Shown one piece after another: positions 1 through 9,000 of a DNA stretch of 64,000 nucleotides. The DNA lies in assembly GCA_943846755.1 (NCBI GenBank), contig OX044365.1, forward strand, positions 1,302,001-1,366,000. The letters are read 5' to 3'. Both the position numbers and the translations under genes were made by a program. The notes below the pieces were generated by a model, which saw nothing but the letters and a program-made list of their open reading frames with translations, was not told the origin of the DNA and made no database searches. This stretch comes from UBA8752 sp002336475 (GTDB taxonomy: Bacteria > Bacteroidota > Bacteroidia > Flavobacteriales_D > Sanyastnellaceae). Positions within the stretch are counted from its first letter, which is position 1. Each line of letters begins with the position of its first letter.

Positions 1-801
1 CAAATCCCGCTGCGGGAAGGGTATTTGAATTCCGTTGGCGCGGAACTTCGTGTCGATAGAAGTGCGGATCTGACTTTGAATCGCCATGATCTTCCAAGGT
101 TGATCCATCCACCCCCTCACTGAGAAGTCCAGAGAAGAGTCGCCGAAATCCTGAAAGAAGACTTGAGGTGCCGGCTGCTCCAAAATCTCAGACTGTTCCG
201 CCATGGCCTCCAGCAACAATTGCTCCACAAGGCGGACTTCGCTGCCATAAGCGACACCCACGTCGATTTTGATCCGGGTCGCCTTTCCGCCTTGGCTAAA
301 GTTGAGCACGGCGTCTCCCGCCACCTTGGAATTGGGCAGCACCAGCAACTCGCCATCTACCGACACCACCCGAGTCGAACGTAAATCAATGCGTTCCACC
401 CTGACCATCCGGCCATCCACTTGGAGAATGTTGCCCACGGAAACTCCGCCTTCAAACAGCAAGACAAAACCACAGACCACGTCATTGAAGAAGCCCTGGA
501 GTCCGATGCCCACGCCGACCAACAAGGCCGCAGAGCCCGCCCAAACTGCCGTTAGATTCAGACCCAATACCGAGAGCACAAAGAGCGTGGCAAAGGTCCA
601 CACGACCGAAGACACCATGCGGTGTACAATGAACCGCTTGCCCTCATCCAAGGTCGAAAACCGCTCGGCGCGGCGCAATGCACGGCGCAAGATGCCAAGG
701 ACCACCCTGGACAGGAGAATCACTCCTACCACCTCGACCAGGTCCAGCACGGTGAACACGTGGTGTCCGAGTTCAAACGACGTCGTCAGTATTTCATTCA
801 C
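1..801 (-). CDS. MscS family mechanosensitive channel (C-terminus cut by window edge)
   Basis: Small-conductance mechanosensitive channel, an inner-membrane multimer that opens under membrane tension during hypo-osmotic shock and lets solutes out. The reverse frame reads 267 residues and leaves the window without a stop. Hydrophobic segments lie at about residues 15-35, 62-85 and 88-112; the last holds the Gly/Ala-rich pore helix (ALLVGVGIGLQGF) and leads into the beta domain (GNILQVDGR, LPNSK). The last visible residues, IPFPQRD, match the usual family end, so only a few residues should be missing. GTG at 801 was chosen because it puts the first helix at the normal distance; no in-frame ATG lies close upstream, so the start is uncertain. 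The next gene is divergent. Confidence 0.88.
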   Translation of the reverse strand, partial: MNEILTTSFELGHHVFTVLDLVEVVGVILLSRVVLGILRRALRRAERFSTLDEGKRFIVHRMVSSVVWTFATLFVLSVLGLNLTAVWAGSAALLVGVGIGLQGFFNDVVCGFVLLFEGGVSVGNILQVDGRMVRVERIDLRSTRVVSVDGELLVLPNSKVAGDAVLNFSQGGKATRIKIDVGVAYGSEVRLVEQLLLEAMAEQSEILEQPAPQVFFQDFGDSSLDFSVRGWMDQPWKIMAIQSQIRTSIDTKFRANGIQIPFPQRDL

Positions 802-1005
802 GTGACCCGAATTTCGGTCATGTCCGCCGCTCCCCCAAGGTGATGCGCAATTCCAGGAGGGTTTTCGCAAACAGGTTGGGAAGTCAGGTGCAGATGTGCG
901 TTCAATGTGCCATCAAAGACCCGGATTCAGTATCCTGCGGACAATGATGACCTTGAATCCCCGCTGGACCCGCTTGACTTTATTTGCTCCTTTTTATTTG
1001 CTCCC

Positions 1006-1473
1006 ATGTCAAGAAGCTTTTCCATTTCTGCCTTGTCCGTCCTCATGATTCATTGGGGAACCGTGTGTGCCCAATTGTCCACCCAAAACTTGGACGTGAA
1101 TGGCACTGCCAGAACCTACCTCGAATACCTACCTGCAGGCTACGACGCCGCCACAAGCCTGCCCTTGGTCCTGAGTTTTCATGGAGGCGGAGGCAATGCG
1201 CAGGATCAACTGAACATCGCGGACCTGCGCAACCGCGCAGATGAAGATGGATTCGTGCTGGTCTATCCCAGCGCCATCCCCGACCCCAATGACGGCGGAG
1301 GCACCAATTGGCAAGTGGTGGTGTCTGGGACGCTTCCTTTCACGGAACCCAATCCACACAGCGACATCGATTTCATTGAAGCTTTGATTGACGAATTGGC
1401 CTGTCACGCGCAACATCGATACCGAACGGGTCTATGCCATGGGTTACTCCAACGGGGGCGGATTTACGTTTGA
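1006..1473 (+). CDS. Secreted PHB-depolymerase/LpqC-like esterase, N-terminal part (frameshifted)
   Basis: First half of a secreted alpha/beta-hydrolase of the polyhydroxybutyrate depolymerase/feruloyl esterase type. The ATG at 1006 starts a signal peptide (SFSISALSVLMIHWGTVCAQ), followed by the family beginning (NVDG-like VNGTARTYLEYLPAGYD) and the oxyanion-hole motif FHGGGGN near residue 64. Sense is kept to about residue 132 (FIEALIDELA); the remaining residues to the stop at 1473 look random, because the true continuation lies in the +1 frame. The nucleophile serine motif is therefore only in the second piece. Either a real frameshift mutation or a base-calling error splits the gene; the intact protein would be about 394 residues. 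Confidence 0.75.
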   Translation: MSRSFSISALSVLMIHWGTVCAQLSTQNLDVNGTARTYLEYLPAGYDAATSLPLVLSFHGGGGNAQDQLNIADLRNRADEDGFVLVYPSAIPDPNDGGGTNWQVVVSGTLPFTEPNPHSDIDFIEALIDELACHAQHRYRTGLCHGLLQRGRIYV

Positions 1474-2191
1474 CCTGGCGTGCCGCCTCAATGACAAGAT
1501 CACGGGCATCGGTGTGGTTGCCCGCACCATGTATGCAGAGAGCTTTTCTTCTTGTAACGTGGTGCACCCGACCCCCGTGGTCACCATCCTTGGCACGTCC
1601 GACTTCATCTCGGCCTACGATGGGGTCGTCTACGAAGGCACCCTTTACTACCACAGCAACGACGAGGTCAACAATTACTGGATCGGAGCAGGTGGTTTAG
1701 AAGAAACGCCCGTCATCACCGACGTCCCCAATGTGAGCACCAACGATGGCAGCACGGCAGAGCTGTACACGTGGACCTCTTCCGATGGATGCCATGAACT
1801 GCTGCACTACAAGGTCAATGGCGGCGACCACGATTGGCCGGGAACCTTTGGGAACATGGACTTTGTGTCACACGATGTCATCTGGGAAACCCTGAGCCAA
1901 CACGATATGGATGGACGCATCGATTGCGGGACCAGCAGCACCTCAGAGACCGCTGGTCCGGAGGAAGTAACCCTCTATCCCAACCCCGCCTCGGACAAGA
2001 TTCAAATCGTGGGTTTCGAGGCGCTCGGCATCAAGGTGGGCGACGCGGTCGTGGTTAGGGATATGCAAGGCCGTCTGTGTTCTGACGTCGCCTTGCGCGG
2101 CGGTGCGCTGGATGTGTCGGAATGGCCAACGGGCCTCTACACCCTCCACATGTCCGGACATCGACCTGTCAGGTTCGCGGTTGAGCGCTGA
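1388..2191 (+). CDS. PHB-depolymerase/LpqC-like esterase, C-terminal part with T9SS type A sorting domain
   Basis: Second half of the esterase that starts at 1006. Family sense begins at about 1406 (NIDTERVYAMGYSNGG); GYSNGG holds the predicted nucleophile serine, and GGDHDWPG near 1819-1842 supplies the likely catalytic histidine. The last 75 residues are a T9SS type A sorting domain (VTLYPNPASDKIQI, then GLYTLHM), so the intact enzyme would be exported across the outer membrane and cell-attached or released. The nominal TTG start at 1388 is not a true start: no signal peptide is present and the piece only makes sense joined to the upstream one. Substrate is unknown; short-chain polyesters or plant-type esters are typical of the family. 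Confidence 0.75.
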   Translation: MTNWPVTRNIDTERVYAMGYSNGGGFTFDLACRLNDKITGIGVVARTMYAESFSSCNVVHPTPVVTILGTSDFISAYDGVVYEGTLYYHSNDEVNNYWIGAGGLEETPVITDVPNVSTNDGSTAELYTWTSSDGCHELLHYKVNGGDHDWPGTFGNMDFVSHDVIWETLSQHDMDGRIDCGTSSTSETAGPEEVTLYPNPASDKIQIVGFEALGIKVGDAVVVRDMQGRLCSDVALRGGALDVSEWPTGLYTLHMSGHRPVRFAVER

Positions 2192-2218
2192 CGCCAACCC
2201 TGCTTCCTCTTAGGGTTT

Positions 2219-2692
2219 TCAGCTGGCGTCACCTGTGGACTCACCGTCGTCGGTAGCGCCACTCTTGGCCTTGCGGTAGGTGAAGGAATTGAACACCTTT
2301 CGCTTGGCGAAGCGGTACTGGTTGTCTGCGTTGAGGAACTTGTTGAACAGCTGGCCATTCACCCCGAAATACTCATAGGTGTCCCCATTGAGAAAGGTGA
2401 TTTCCAAGAGCATCCCTTTGTGCTGAATATCTTGAATGCCAGAGTTGGTGGTGAGCTCCGTGTACTCCTCCTTTTGCGCCTCTTTGGTCTCCGGGGCCAT
2501 GCTTACCAAGAAGTGATACCCTTCGATGACCCTCCGGCTCATGGCCTCGGCTTCTACCGCTTTTTCGCCGCCGTTGGGAAACTTGTCGGGGTGCCATTCC
2601 TTGACCAAGTTTCGGTATTGCTTCTTGAGTGGCTTCAACTCCAAAGCGCCTTCCACTCCAAACATCTTCTTGAACTCCTTAATCCGCTTCAT
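2219..2692 (-). CDS. J-domain protein with KTSC domain
   Basis: A 157-residue cytoplasmic protein. Residues 1-70 form a degenerate J domain with the HPD tripeptide at 34-36 (KEWHPDKF), the part that stimulates DnaK ATPase. Residues about 80-145 match the KTSC domain (named after the lysyl-tRNA synthetase C-terminus), with the typical pattern GMLLEITFLNG, YFGV and FN. The two-domain J-KTSC arrangement recurs in Bacteroidota; its role is not established. It ends 28 bases after the esterase stop and points toward it. No terminator is visible between the two stops. Confidence 0.8.
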   Translation of the reverse strand: MKRIKEFKKMFGVEGALELKPLKKQYRNLVKEWHPDKFPNGGEKAVEAEAMSRRVIEGYHFLVSMAPETKEAQKEEYTELTTNSGIQDIQHKGMLLEITFLNGDTYEYFGVNGQLFNKFLNADNQYRFAKRKVFNSFTYRKAKSGATDDGESTGDAS

Positions 2693-3215
2693 GACTGAGG
2701 TTTTGGGTGGTGCTGTTTAAATGCGGCCGCGAAACTACAACCCAACACGCTCATTGCGAGACCGAAAGCAAATGTTCCTGTGCTGAAAACGGAGGTAAGG
2801 CCAGATGGGCTCTTTTCATCTGAGGTGCCACCCTCGCAGCACCATGGTCTTTACCTTTTTGAATCTGATTTTATTGTTTGATTCTTCCAGTCAACCACCA
2901 TGAGCGCAAGTTTCCCACTCGCACCCAACCACACCCGCACGGGGTAAGTTCATCATCGACTGAGAGAATTGCGCTCTCCGGCACCTGTTCATGCCAGACA
3001 TGCACCTTGCACGGTGCGCCAAATCAGTCCCGAATTGCTGTGGGAAAGAGCGCGACCCATGGCACCTTAACGCAGCACGGCTGAATTGCTGCTTCACCCG
3101 CAAATGAGCGGGCCGCGCGCCCAAGCTTTGATGGCGGCACCAGGGTCGAGGTCCTGAGGTGGAACAGCTTTGAACCGGCCTTTTTTAGGGCGATATTCAA
3201 AGCTGTAGACGCGCC
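2693..3215. other. Intergenic region with no recognisable gene
   Basis: About 520 bases between the J-domain gene, which reads leftward, and the M60 peptidase gene, which reads rightward, so both promoters should lie here. Both strands contain only short frames with no family resemblance, signal peptide or plausible start. I see no tRNA, strong hairpin or tandem repeat. A T-rich patch near 2857-2886 is the most promoter-like stretch but does not fit TAnnTTTG exactly. Confidence 0.4.
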
Positions 3216-6017
3216 ATGAAATCCATTGTACTGACCTCAGCCTTTCTCCTCTTTGTCGCCAACTTCTCCTGGGCGCAATTGGCCAGTTTGACGGAGGTGC
3301 AGGGCCTGCCTGAGGGGACCCACACCTTTGATTTTGGCGGCGGTAGTTTTGACGCCTACATCGATGCTGAAGGCTGGATGCTCTGGACACAGTACCACCA
3401 CCAAGGGGGCACCAATCCGGGACTGAACGTCATCGCTCCCGGTGGCAACCTGCCCATCTATGACCCTTGCGCATTGGGGTGCGACCTGAGCTGGGACAAC
3501 ACCAAATGGGGGCACGGCAGCCGCGCCTTTGCGCAGAGCATCCCGGACGACGAACTCTGGCTTCGATGGGAAGCGACAACGTCCCACCACAACCGGAAAA
3601 TCCACTTCGAGAGTCCGGTCCTGGGCCGCTGGCTGTCGAATGACGGTGGCGATTTCACGCCCGAAATCACTTTCATGAACGTGCTGAGGGACGACCACAC
3701 GGCCTTCCTTCCGGCCTCGGCCGGGGCGAGTTCACAGAATGTGGGTGCGGACTATGTGATGGCCCAGGGACCGTTTTGGAATTTCAACCAGCAGAGCTGG
3801 GAGATCCAGTCCGGCAACCGCTGGAATGTGGACGACGTGCGGAACGATGATGGATCGCTCATCCTCTACGAGCACAGCACCCTCCACCGCGTGTGGGTCA
3901 AACCCGTGCCCTTCAACGGCGCCCTGCTGATGACCGCCTTGTGCGACCTGCAGGACCACATCAACGGTGCCCAGTCGCTGTCGGAAGCGGCACTGACCCA
4001 AATCAAGAACACCATCAACATCTACGCCGACGAATTGCCCGAGAGCGAGGACATCATGGTCAAGGCTTTGGCGGTCATCGCGGACTACGATGCCCAGATC
4101 GGCCCGTTGTTCACCACGCCGAATACCAGCAACGGCTTCAGCAAGGACCCCGACTCGGCGCCGGGCATGGAGCGGGAGCGGGCCATGGTGGCCCTGCAGC
4201 AGGCCGTTTTCGACCACATGATGACCCCCGAAGTGCACGCCGCACACCCCGAACTGGTGGAGGGGACGGTCTTCCAGTCCTGCGTCAACTTCCCCGGTCA
4301 GTTGGCGCCTTCGATGGATTCCGAAGCGGTGCACACGGTGCAGATCCGCGGCGATTTTGCCGACCCCGAGGGCATCAATCCCTATTTCAACATCAACAAC
4401 GACGGGACGGACCATGCCTTGCGTCCCACCGGGCTCTACCTCGCGCCGGGCAGCGTGGCCACCATCACCGTGCCCAGCAGCCTTGCGGGACAGGACTTCC
4501 ACGTGCGGGTCGGCGCACACGAATGGGACCTGACAAACAAGCCGCTCTACAAGCGCCTGGACCGCATCACCAAGAAGTTCGCCCTGGACGCCACCACGGT
4601 GGAGGTGTTCAACCCGCTGGGCGGGGCCATCGCCATCCTGGTGCCTTATGGAGCCGACGCGGGCATTGTCGAGGTGAGCGTGGCCAATGCGGTGGAAGCG
4701 CCCTTCTTCAGCCTGAAGTCCTTTGATACCACAGCCGATTTTGAAGCCGAACTCGACAAGCCGGGACCGTGGGCGGTGTTTGAGACGGACAACGTCATGT
4801 GGACCATCCCCAAGCACTCGATCGTGCCGGGGCAGTACGACCTCATGCAGGCCATGCTCGATTGGGATACGGCACTGCAGGCCATCAATACCATCATGGG
4901 CCGCGAGCTCGTTTCCGACAAGCACAACCTCTATCTCATTGCGGATGTCCTCATTCGCGGCGGGGCCTACTCCATCGGTTATCCGATGTCCAACACGCCG
5001 TTGAACTACACGCAGGTGCCCGGATCGGTGTACTTCATCGATGGGCCGGGTCCCAACGACGAGGTCACCTTCCACGAGTACGGGCATGCGCTGAACATGT
5101 CGATGTTCCCCGGCGAGACAGAGGCGCTGGTCAACTTCCCCTACATCATGGCCCTGAACTTCGGCCTGGGCGAGGAGCTCAACGAAGCGGTCATGCACAG
5201 CTTCGTGCCCAACACGTTCAACATCGACCGTTCTGCCACCCACCGCCTCGTTTCCAACAGCTTTGGGTCATCGCGCGACATCACGAATTCGACCACGAAC
5301 GAGGTCCGCTATCAGCACCGCGGCTACGCCCATTATTTCGAGATCGTCAGCCGGCTCGGATGGTGTCCGCTGCAGGCCTTCTGGGAGAGCGAATACGAAG
5401 ACTTCCTCGTGGGCATCGAGCACAGCACGGGCGACAGCGACAGCCGCATGCTGCGCATGTCCCGCGCAGCAGAGGAAGACCTCAGGCCACTGTTCCACGT
5501 ATTCGGCATCCTGCCCCAGGATGCGGCGGCCCTCGATGCGGCCTTCGCGGCGGAAGCCATCGTTCCGTCGCTCGCGGTCCATGACCGACTCCAAGATTAC
5601 CTCGGGCTCATCCCCGCCGACAACGCCGCCTTTGTGGACTACGCCCTGACCGTCTATCCCGGGCTTTACCCCGACGGTCCCGGCGCCAACCCTGACTACG
5701 GCGTGGGGTGGCATTACCAGAAATCCCTGACCTACAACGCGGCAGAAGCGGCCGACCGGACCGCCATCCTGGAGGACATCATCGCCCTCTACTACCCCAC
5801 AGGTGCGCCAGCACCCAATCCCAACCCTTGCGCCTTGGCGCCAGACTGCCCGCCGGACTTCGATGAGAATGGTACGGTCAACGTGGCGGACGTCCTCTAC
5901 GTGCTCGGCAACTTCGGCTGCTCAGGCGACTGCCCTGCCGACCTGGACGGCGACAACATCGTCGGCGTCACGGATGTCCTGTTGGTGCTCTCCCAATTCG
6001 GCCTCCCCTGCGACTGA
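3216..6017 (+). CDS. Secreted M60-like metallopeptidase with C-terminal dockerin-like repeats
   Basis: A 933-residue exported zinc peptidase of the M60 (enhancin/mucinase) family. Residues 1-20 are a signal peptide. About 25-240 look like a fibrinogen/lectin-type module (EGWMLWTQYHHQGG). The M60 region spans roughly 390-800: a jelly-roll part (GLYLAPGSVATITVP) and the zinc site HEYGH at 620-624, followed by E636 and N640 in the position of the family's third-ligand region. The last 65 residues hold two Ca-binding dockerin-like repeats (DENGTVNVADVLYVLGNFG, DLDGDNIVGVTDVLLVLSQFG). No T9SS tail is present. M60 enzymes cut O-glycosylated mucin-type proteins. The SASA-type esterase gene follows 30 bases later, probably in the same transcript. 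Confidence 0.85.
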   Translation: MKSIVLTSAFLLFVANFSWAQLASLTEVQGLPEGTHTFDFGGGSFDAYIDAEGWMLWTQYHHQGGTNPGLNVIAPGGNLPIYDPCALGCDLSWDNTKWGHGSRAFAQSIPDDELWLRWEATTSHHNRKIHFESPVLGRWLSNDGGDFTPEITFMNVLRDDHTAFLPASAGASSQNVGADYVMAQGPFWNFNQQSWEIQSGNRWNVDDVRNDDGSLILYEHSTLHRVWVKPVPFNGALLMTALCDLQDHINGAQSLSEAALTQIKNTINIYADELPESEDIMVKALAVIADYDAQIGPLFTTPNTSNGFSKDPDSAPGMERERAMVALQQAVFDHMMTPEVHAAHPELVEGTVFQSCVNFPGQLAPSMDSEAVHTVQIRGDFADPEGINPYFNINNDGTDHALRPTGLYLAPGSVATITVPSSLAGQDFHVRVGAHEWDLTNKPLYKRLDRITKKFALDATTVEVFNPLGGAIAILVPYGADAGIVEVSVANAVEAPFFSLKSFDTTADFEAELDKPGPWAVFETDNVMWTIPKHSIVPGQYDLMQAMLDWDTALQAINTIMGRELVSDKHNLYLIADVLIRGGAYSIGYPMSNTPLNYTQVPGSVYFIDGPGPNDEVTFHEYGHALNMSMFPGETEALVNFPYIMALNFGLGEELNEAVMHSFVPNTFNIDRSATHRLVSNSFGSSRDITNSTTNEVRYQHRGYAHYFEIVSRLGWCPLQAFWESEYEDFLVGIEHSTGDSDSRMLRMSRAAEEDLRPLFHVFGILPQDAAALDAAFAAEAIVPSLAVHDRLQDYLGLIPADNAAFVDYALTVYPGLYPDGPGANPDYGVGWHYQKSLTYNAAEAADRTAILEDIIALYYPTGAPAPNPNPCALAPDCPPDFDENGTVNVADVLYVLGNFGCSGDCPADLDGDNIVGVTDVLLVLSQFGLPCD

Positions 6018-6047
6018 ACAACCGGAATCCGCGCTACACCTTCTGCC

Positions 6048-9000
6048 ATGAACACCACCCTCCGATTCACCTGCCTTTTGGCCCTGTTGGGCAACGTCTC
6101 CACGCCCGTTTCGGCACAAGTGGTTTCGGCAACAAGGAGCGGATTCTCTTGGATCGATTCGGAAAATGTCACGGACATGAGCTTCGATGCCGGATACACC
6201 GCCTACGTGGCAGCCTGGCCCATTTTCGATGAATATCCCGGTCCGGACGCCTTCCAAATGGGACTGGCCAGCTGCTGGATGTCGACGCAGCAAACCGGCA
6301 ATGAGCCCGACCAGTTCTACACCACCATCGAAGGCGGATTGGGCTGGTGGATGGACACCCGGTTCGCCACCCGCATCCCCAAATTCATCATGGGTGGCGT
6401 CTCCCAAAACTTCTTTGCCTGGGCCAATGGTCCAGGTGCGGGGCGGACCGACATGCTCCCCAACGGCCAACGCGACTGGAGCTCGCCTGGCGGCAAGTAC
6501 GGCGTGGCCCAGTTGTCGAACCGCCTGGTGTGGGCGCCGGACGGCCTGAACATGGCGCAAGGCCTGAATGGCGAATTGCTCGGATATGGGTACAACCCAT
6601 TGCCGCTGATGGACCCGTTGACCGAGACCAGCGGACAGGACATTGCCACTGGCAACCAATGCTGGACGCTCTTCCTAAACTCAACCAACTTCAAGGGGCC
6701 CGCCACTTTCTTTATGCCCACGTTCTGGACGGAGCCGGTGCTCGAGGACCCTTCGCTTGAGGGGCTCTTCCTGGACACACGCCCCGCCAACCCCAACGTG
6801 CCGTTTGGGTGGGAACACGCCCTTTCGCCCGCCCTCATTTCGGAGGACGATGAAGGCACCCCCTACGCCAAGATCGAGCAGATGCAGATGCCCGCCTCCG
6901 GAGACGACTACTCCGTGGCTTTGAACGGTGTTTCCGTCTACTCCCGGGACGGCCTGTGGGACGCCATGAACGCCTGGTTTGACGGCGGAGACGCCGTGCC
7001 GCCTGAAGCCATGCAGAACGGTTCACAGGGCGTATCCTTCACCAACAACGGAGGTGCCATCGTCGGTGAGATCAGTGGCGGCGGCATGGAATACGGCATC
7101 GACCTGGACTACCTGGACAACACGATGCTGACCTCGGATGCCATGGGGTTTGAGCACGGTCTGGACGCCACCACGTTGCAAGACGGCGTCTTTCTGCTGC
7201 CCGAGTATTTCGAACTGGGTACAGACAACAAATGGCACCCCATCTCATCAGACGCTGTACCCGCTTCGACTGAGCTGACCACCACCGAGGTGCCGAACAG
7301 CCCTCGGCCCGAGACCACCTACCTCACCCCATTGGAATCGGATTGTGCCTTCCAGGACCCGAACGGTCCGTGGAACAGCCCGGGTCCCTCCGCAGGCCCC
7401 TACTACGCCGAGCTGGGTGATGGCTCCACGGTCACCTACCACTGGTACCGGTTCGTGGACCAGCCGGCCATTGTCCATGCGAACCTTCCCGACTCCATCC
7501 GCGACGAAATGCAGGCGCGGGTGGAATTGATCCACGCCAACTGGAGCACGGAGGATGAATACTTGGCGCCTCCGAGCGTGGGCAACCTCGCCACGGTCGA
7601 CCCCGGCGCCATCGTTTCTCCGCCGGTAGGCATGGAGATTGGCTACGTGCCCATCGTCACGCGCCAGGAATCGACCCCCGAGAAGTTGCGGGTGTTCATC
7701 CTGGCCGGGCAGTCCAACATGCAGGGCTATGGCAAGATCTACGAAGGCTCGAACGGTGCCGTGGGCGCAATCGTGGCCAGCTTCACGCCCACTTGCGCCG
7801 ATGCCGCGGCAACTTCGTGCGACTTCACCTTCGACATGTTCGACTCCTATGGGGACGGATGGAACGGGTGGGTGTATGACTTCGTGCAGAACGGCGAGGT
7901 CGTGGCCTCCGAGACGTTGGCCGATGGTGACGCTGGGGCAGCGACCCTCACCCTGCAAAACGGCGTGCCCTGCACGGTGGTGGTCAACGCCGCCGGCGCC
8001 TATGGCAATGAGGTGTCCTGGACCCTCAGCGACGCGTCCGGAAACGTGGTGGCCAGCATGGACGGGCAGGACGAGAGCTTCCCCTCGCCCAATACGCTCG
8101 TGGATGTGGTGACCAATGACCCCAACGGCGAGTGGACCATGCTCGGCAGCGAAGACGATTGGACCGTGCTGGACAACGCCTACCTCTACTTCACCAACGG
8201 CGCAGGTGACACCATCCGCGACCACGTCACCGTCGGCCAAGGTGCCTACCCCGACCTCATCGGTCCGGAGTTGATGTTCGCCCACCAGCTGGACGCCTAC
8301 TTCGAGGACCCCGTGCTGATCATCAAGACGGCCTGGGGTGGACTGAGCCTCGCTGAGGACTTCCGTCCGCCGTCCGCCGGTGGCACCACCGGTCCCTACT
8401 ACAATGCCATGATCGAGACGGTGGAATCCGTGACGGAGAACCTGGCCACGGAGTTCCCGGACATCGCTGTGGATGCATTTGAAATCAGCGGTTTCGCCTG
8501 GTTCCAAGGCTGGAATGATGGCGCCAGCGAAGCATTCCTGAACACCTACGAGAGCAACCTGCACCACCTCGTCAACGATGTCCGCAGCGACTTGGACTTG
8601 CCTGACCTTCCGGTGGTCATTTGCAGCTCGGGACACGGCGGTTATGAGCCCTTTGGAGGCTGGGTCGAGGACATGCAGGACATTGTCGCGGTGGCCCAGG
8701 AGAATGTGGGGTGCAATGACTCCATATACGGTGGCACCGTCGGTTTCGACGACACCCAACCGTATTGGATCACACAGGCGCAATCGCCGGACGAGGCGGT
8801 CCATCACTTCCACAACAACGCCCGCACCTTCCTGAACATTGGGAAGGGCATGGGCGAGGAGATGATCCTCGCCATCAACGACATGGCCTACTGCAACGGC
8901 GGCAGCGGCGCAGACTGCGACAACCCCGTTTCGCCCGGCTTCACGTCCCTGGGCAACCGCGTGTGGAACGACCTGAATTTGGACGGCATCAACGACCCCG

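Noticed and set aside
3732..5243. A 503-codon reverse-strand frame opposite the M60 gene
   Set aside because: It mirrors the codon structure of a high-GC gene, has His/Val/Arg-rich nonsense composition and no start context or family features; the forward gene is clearly real.
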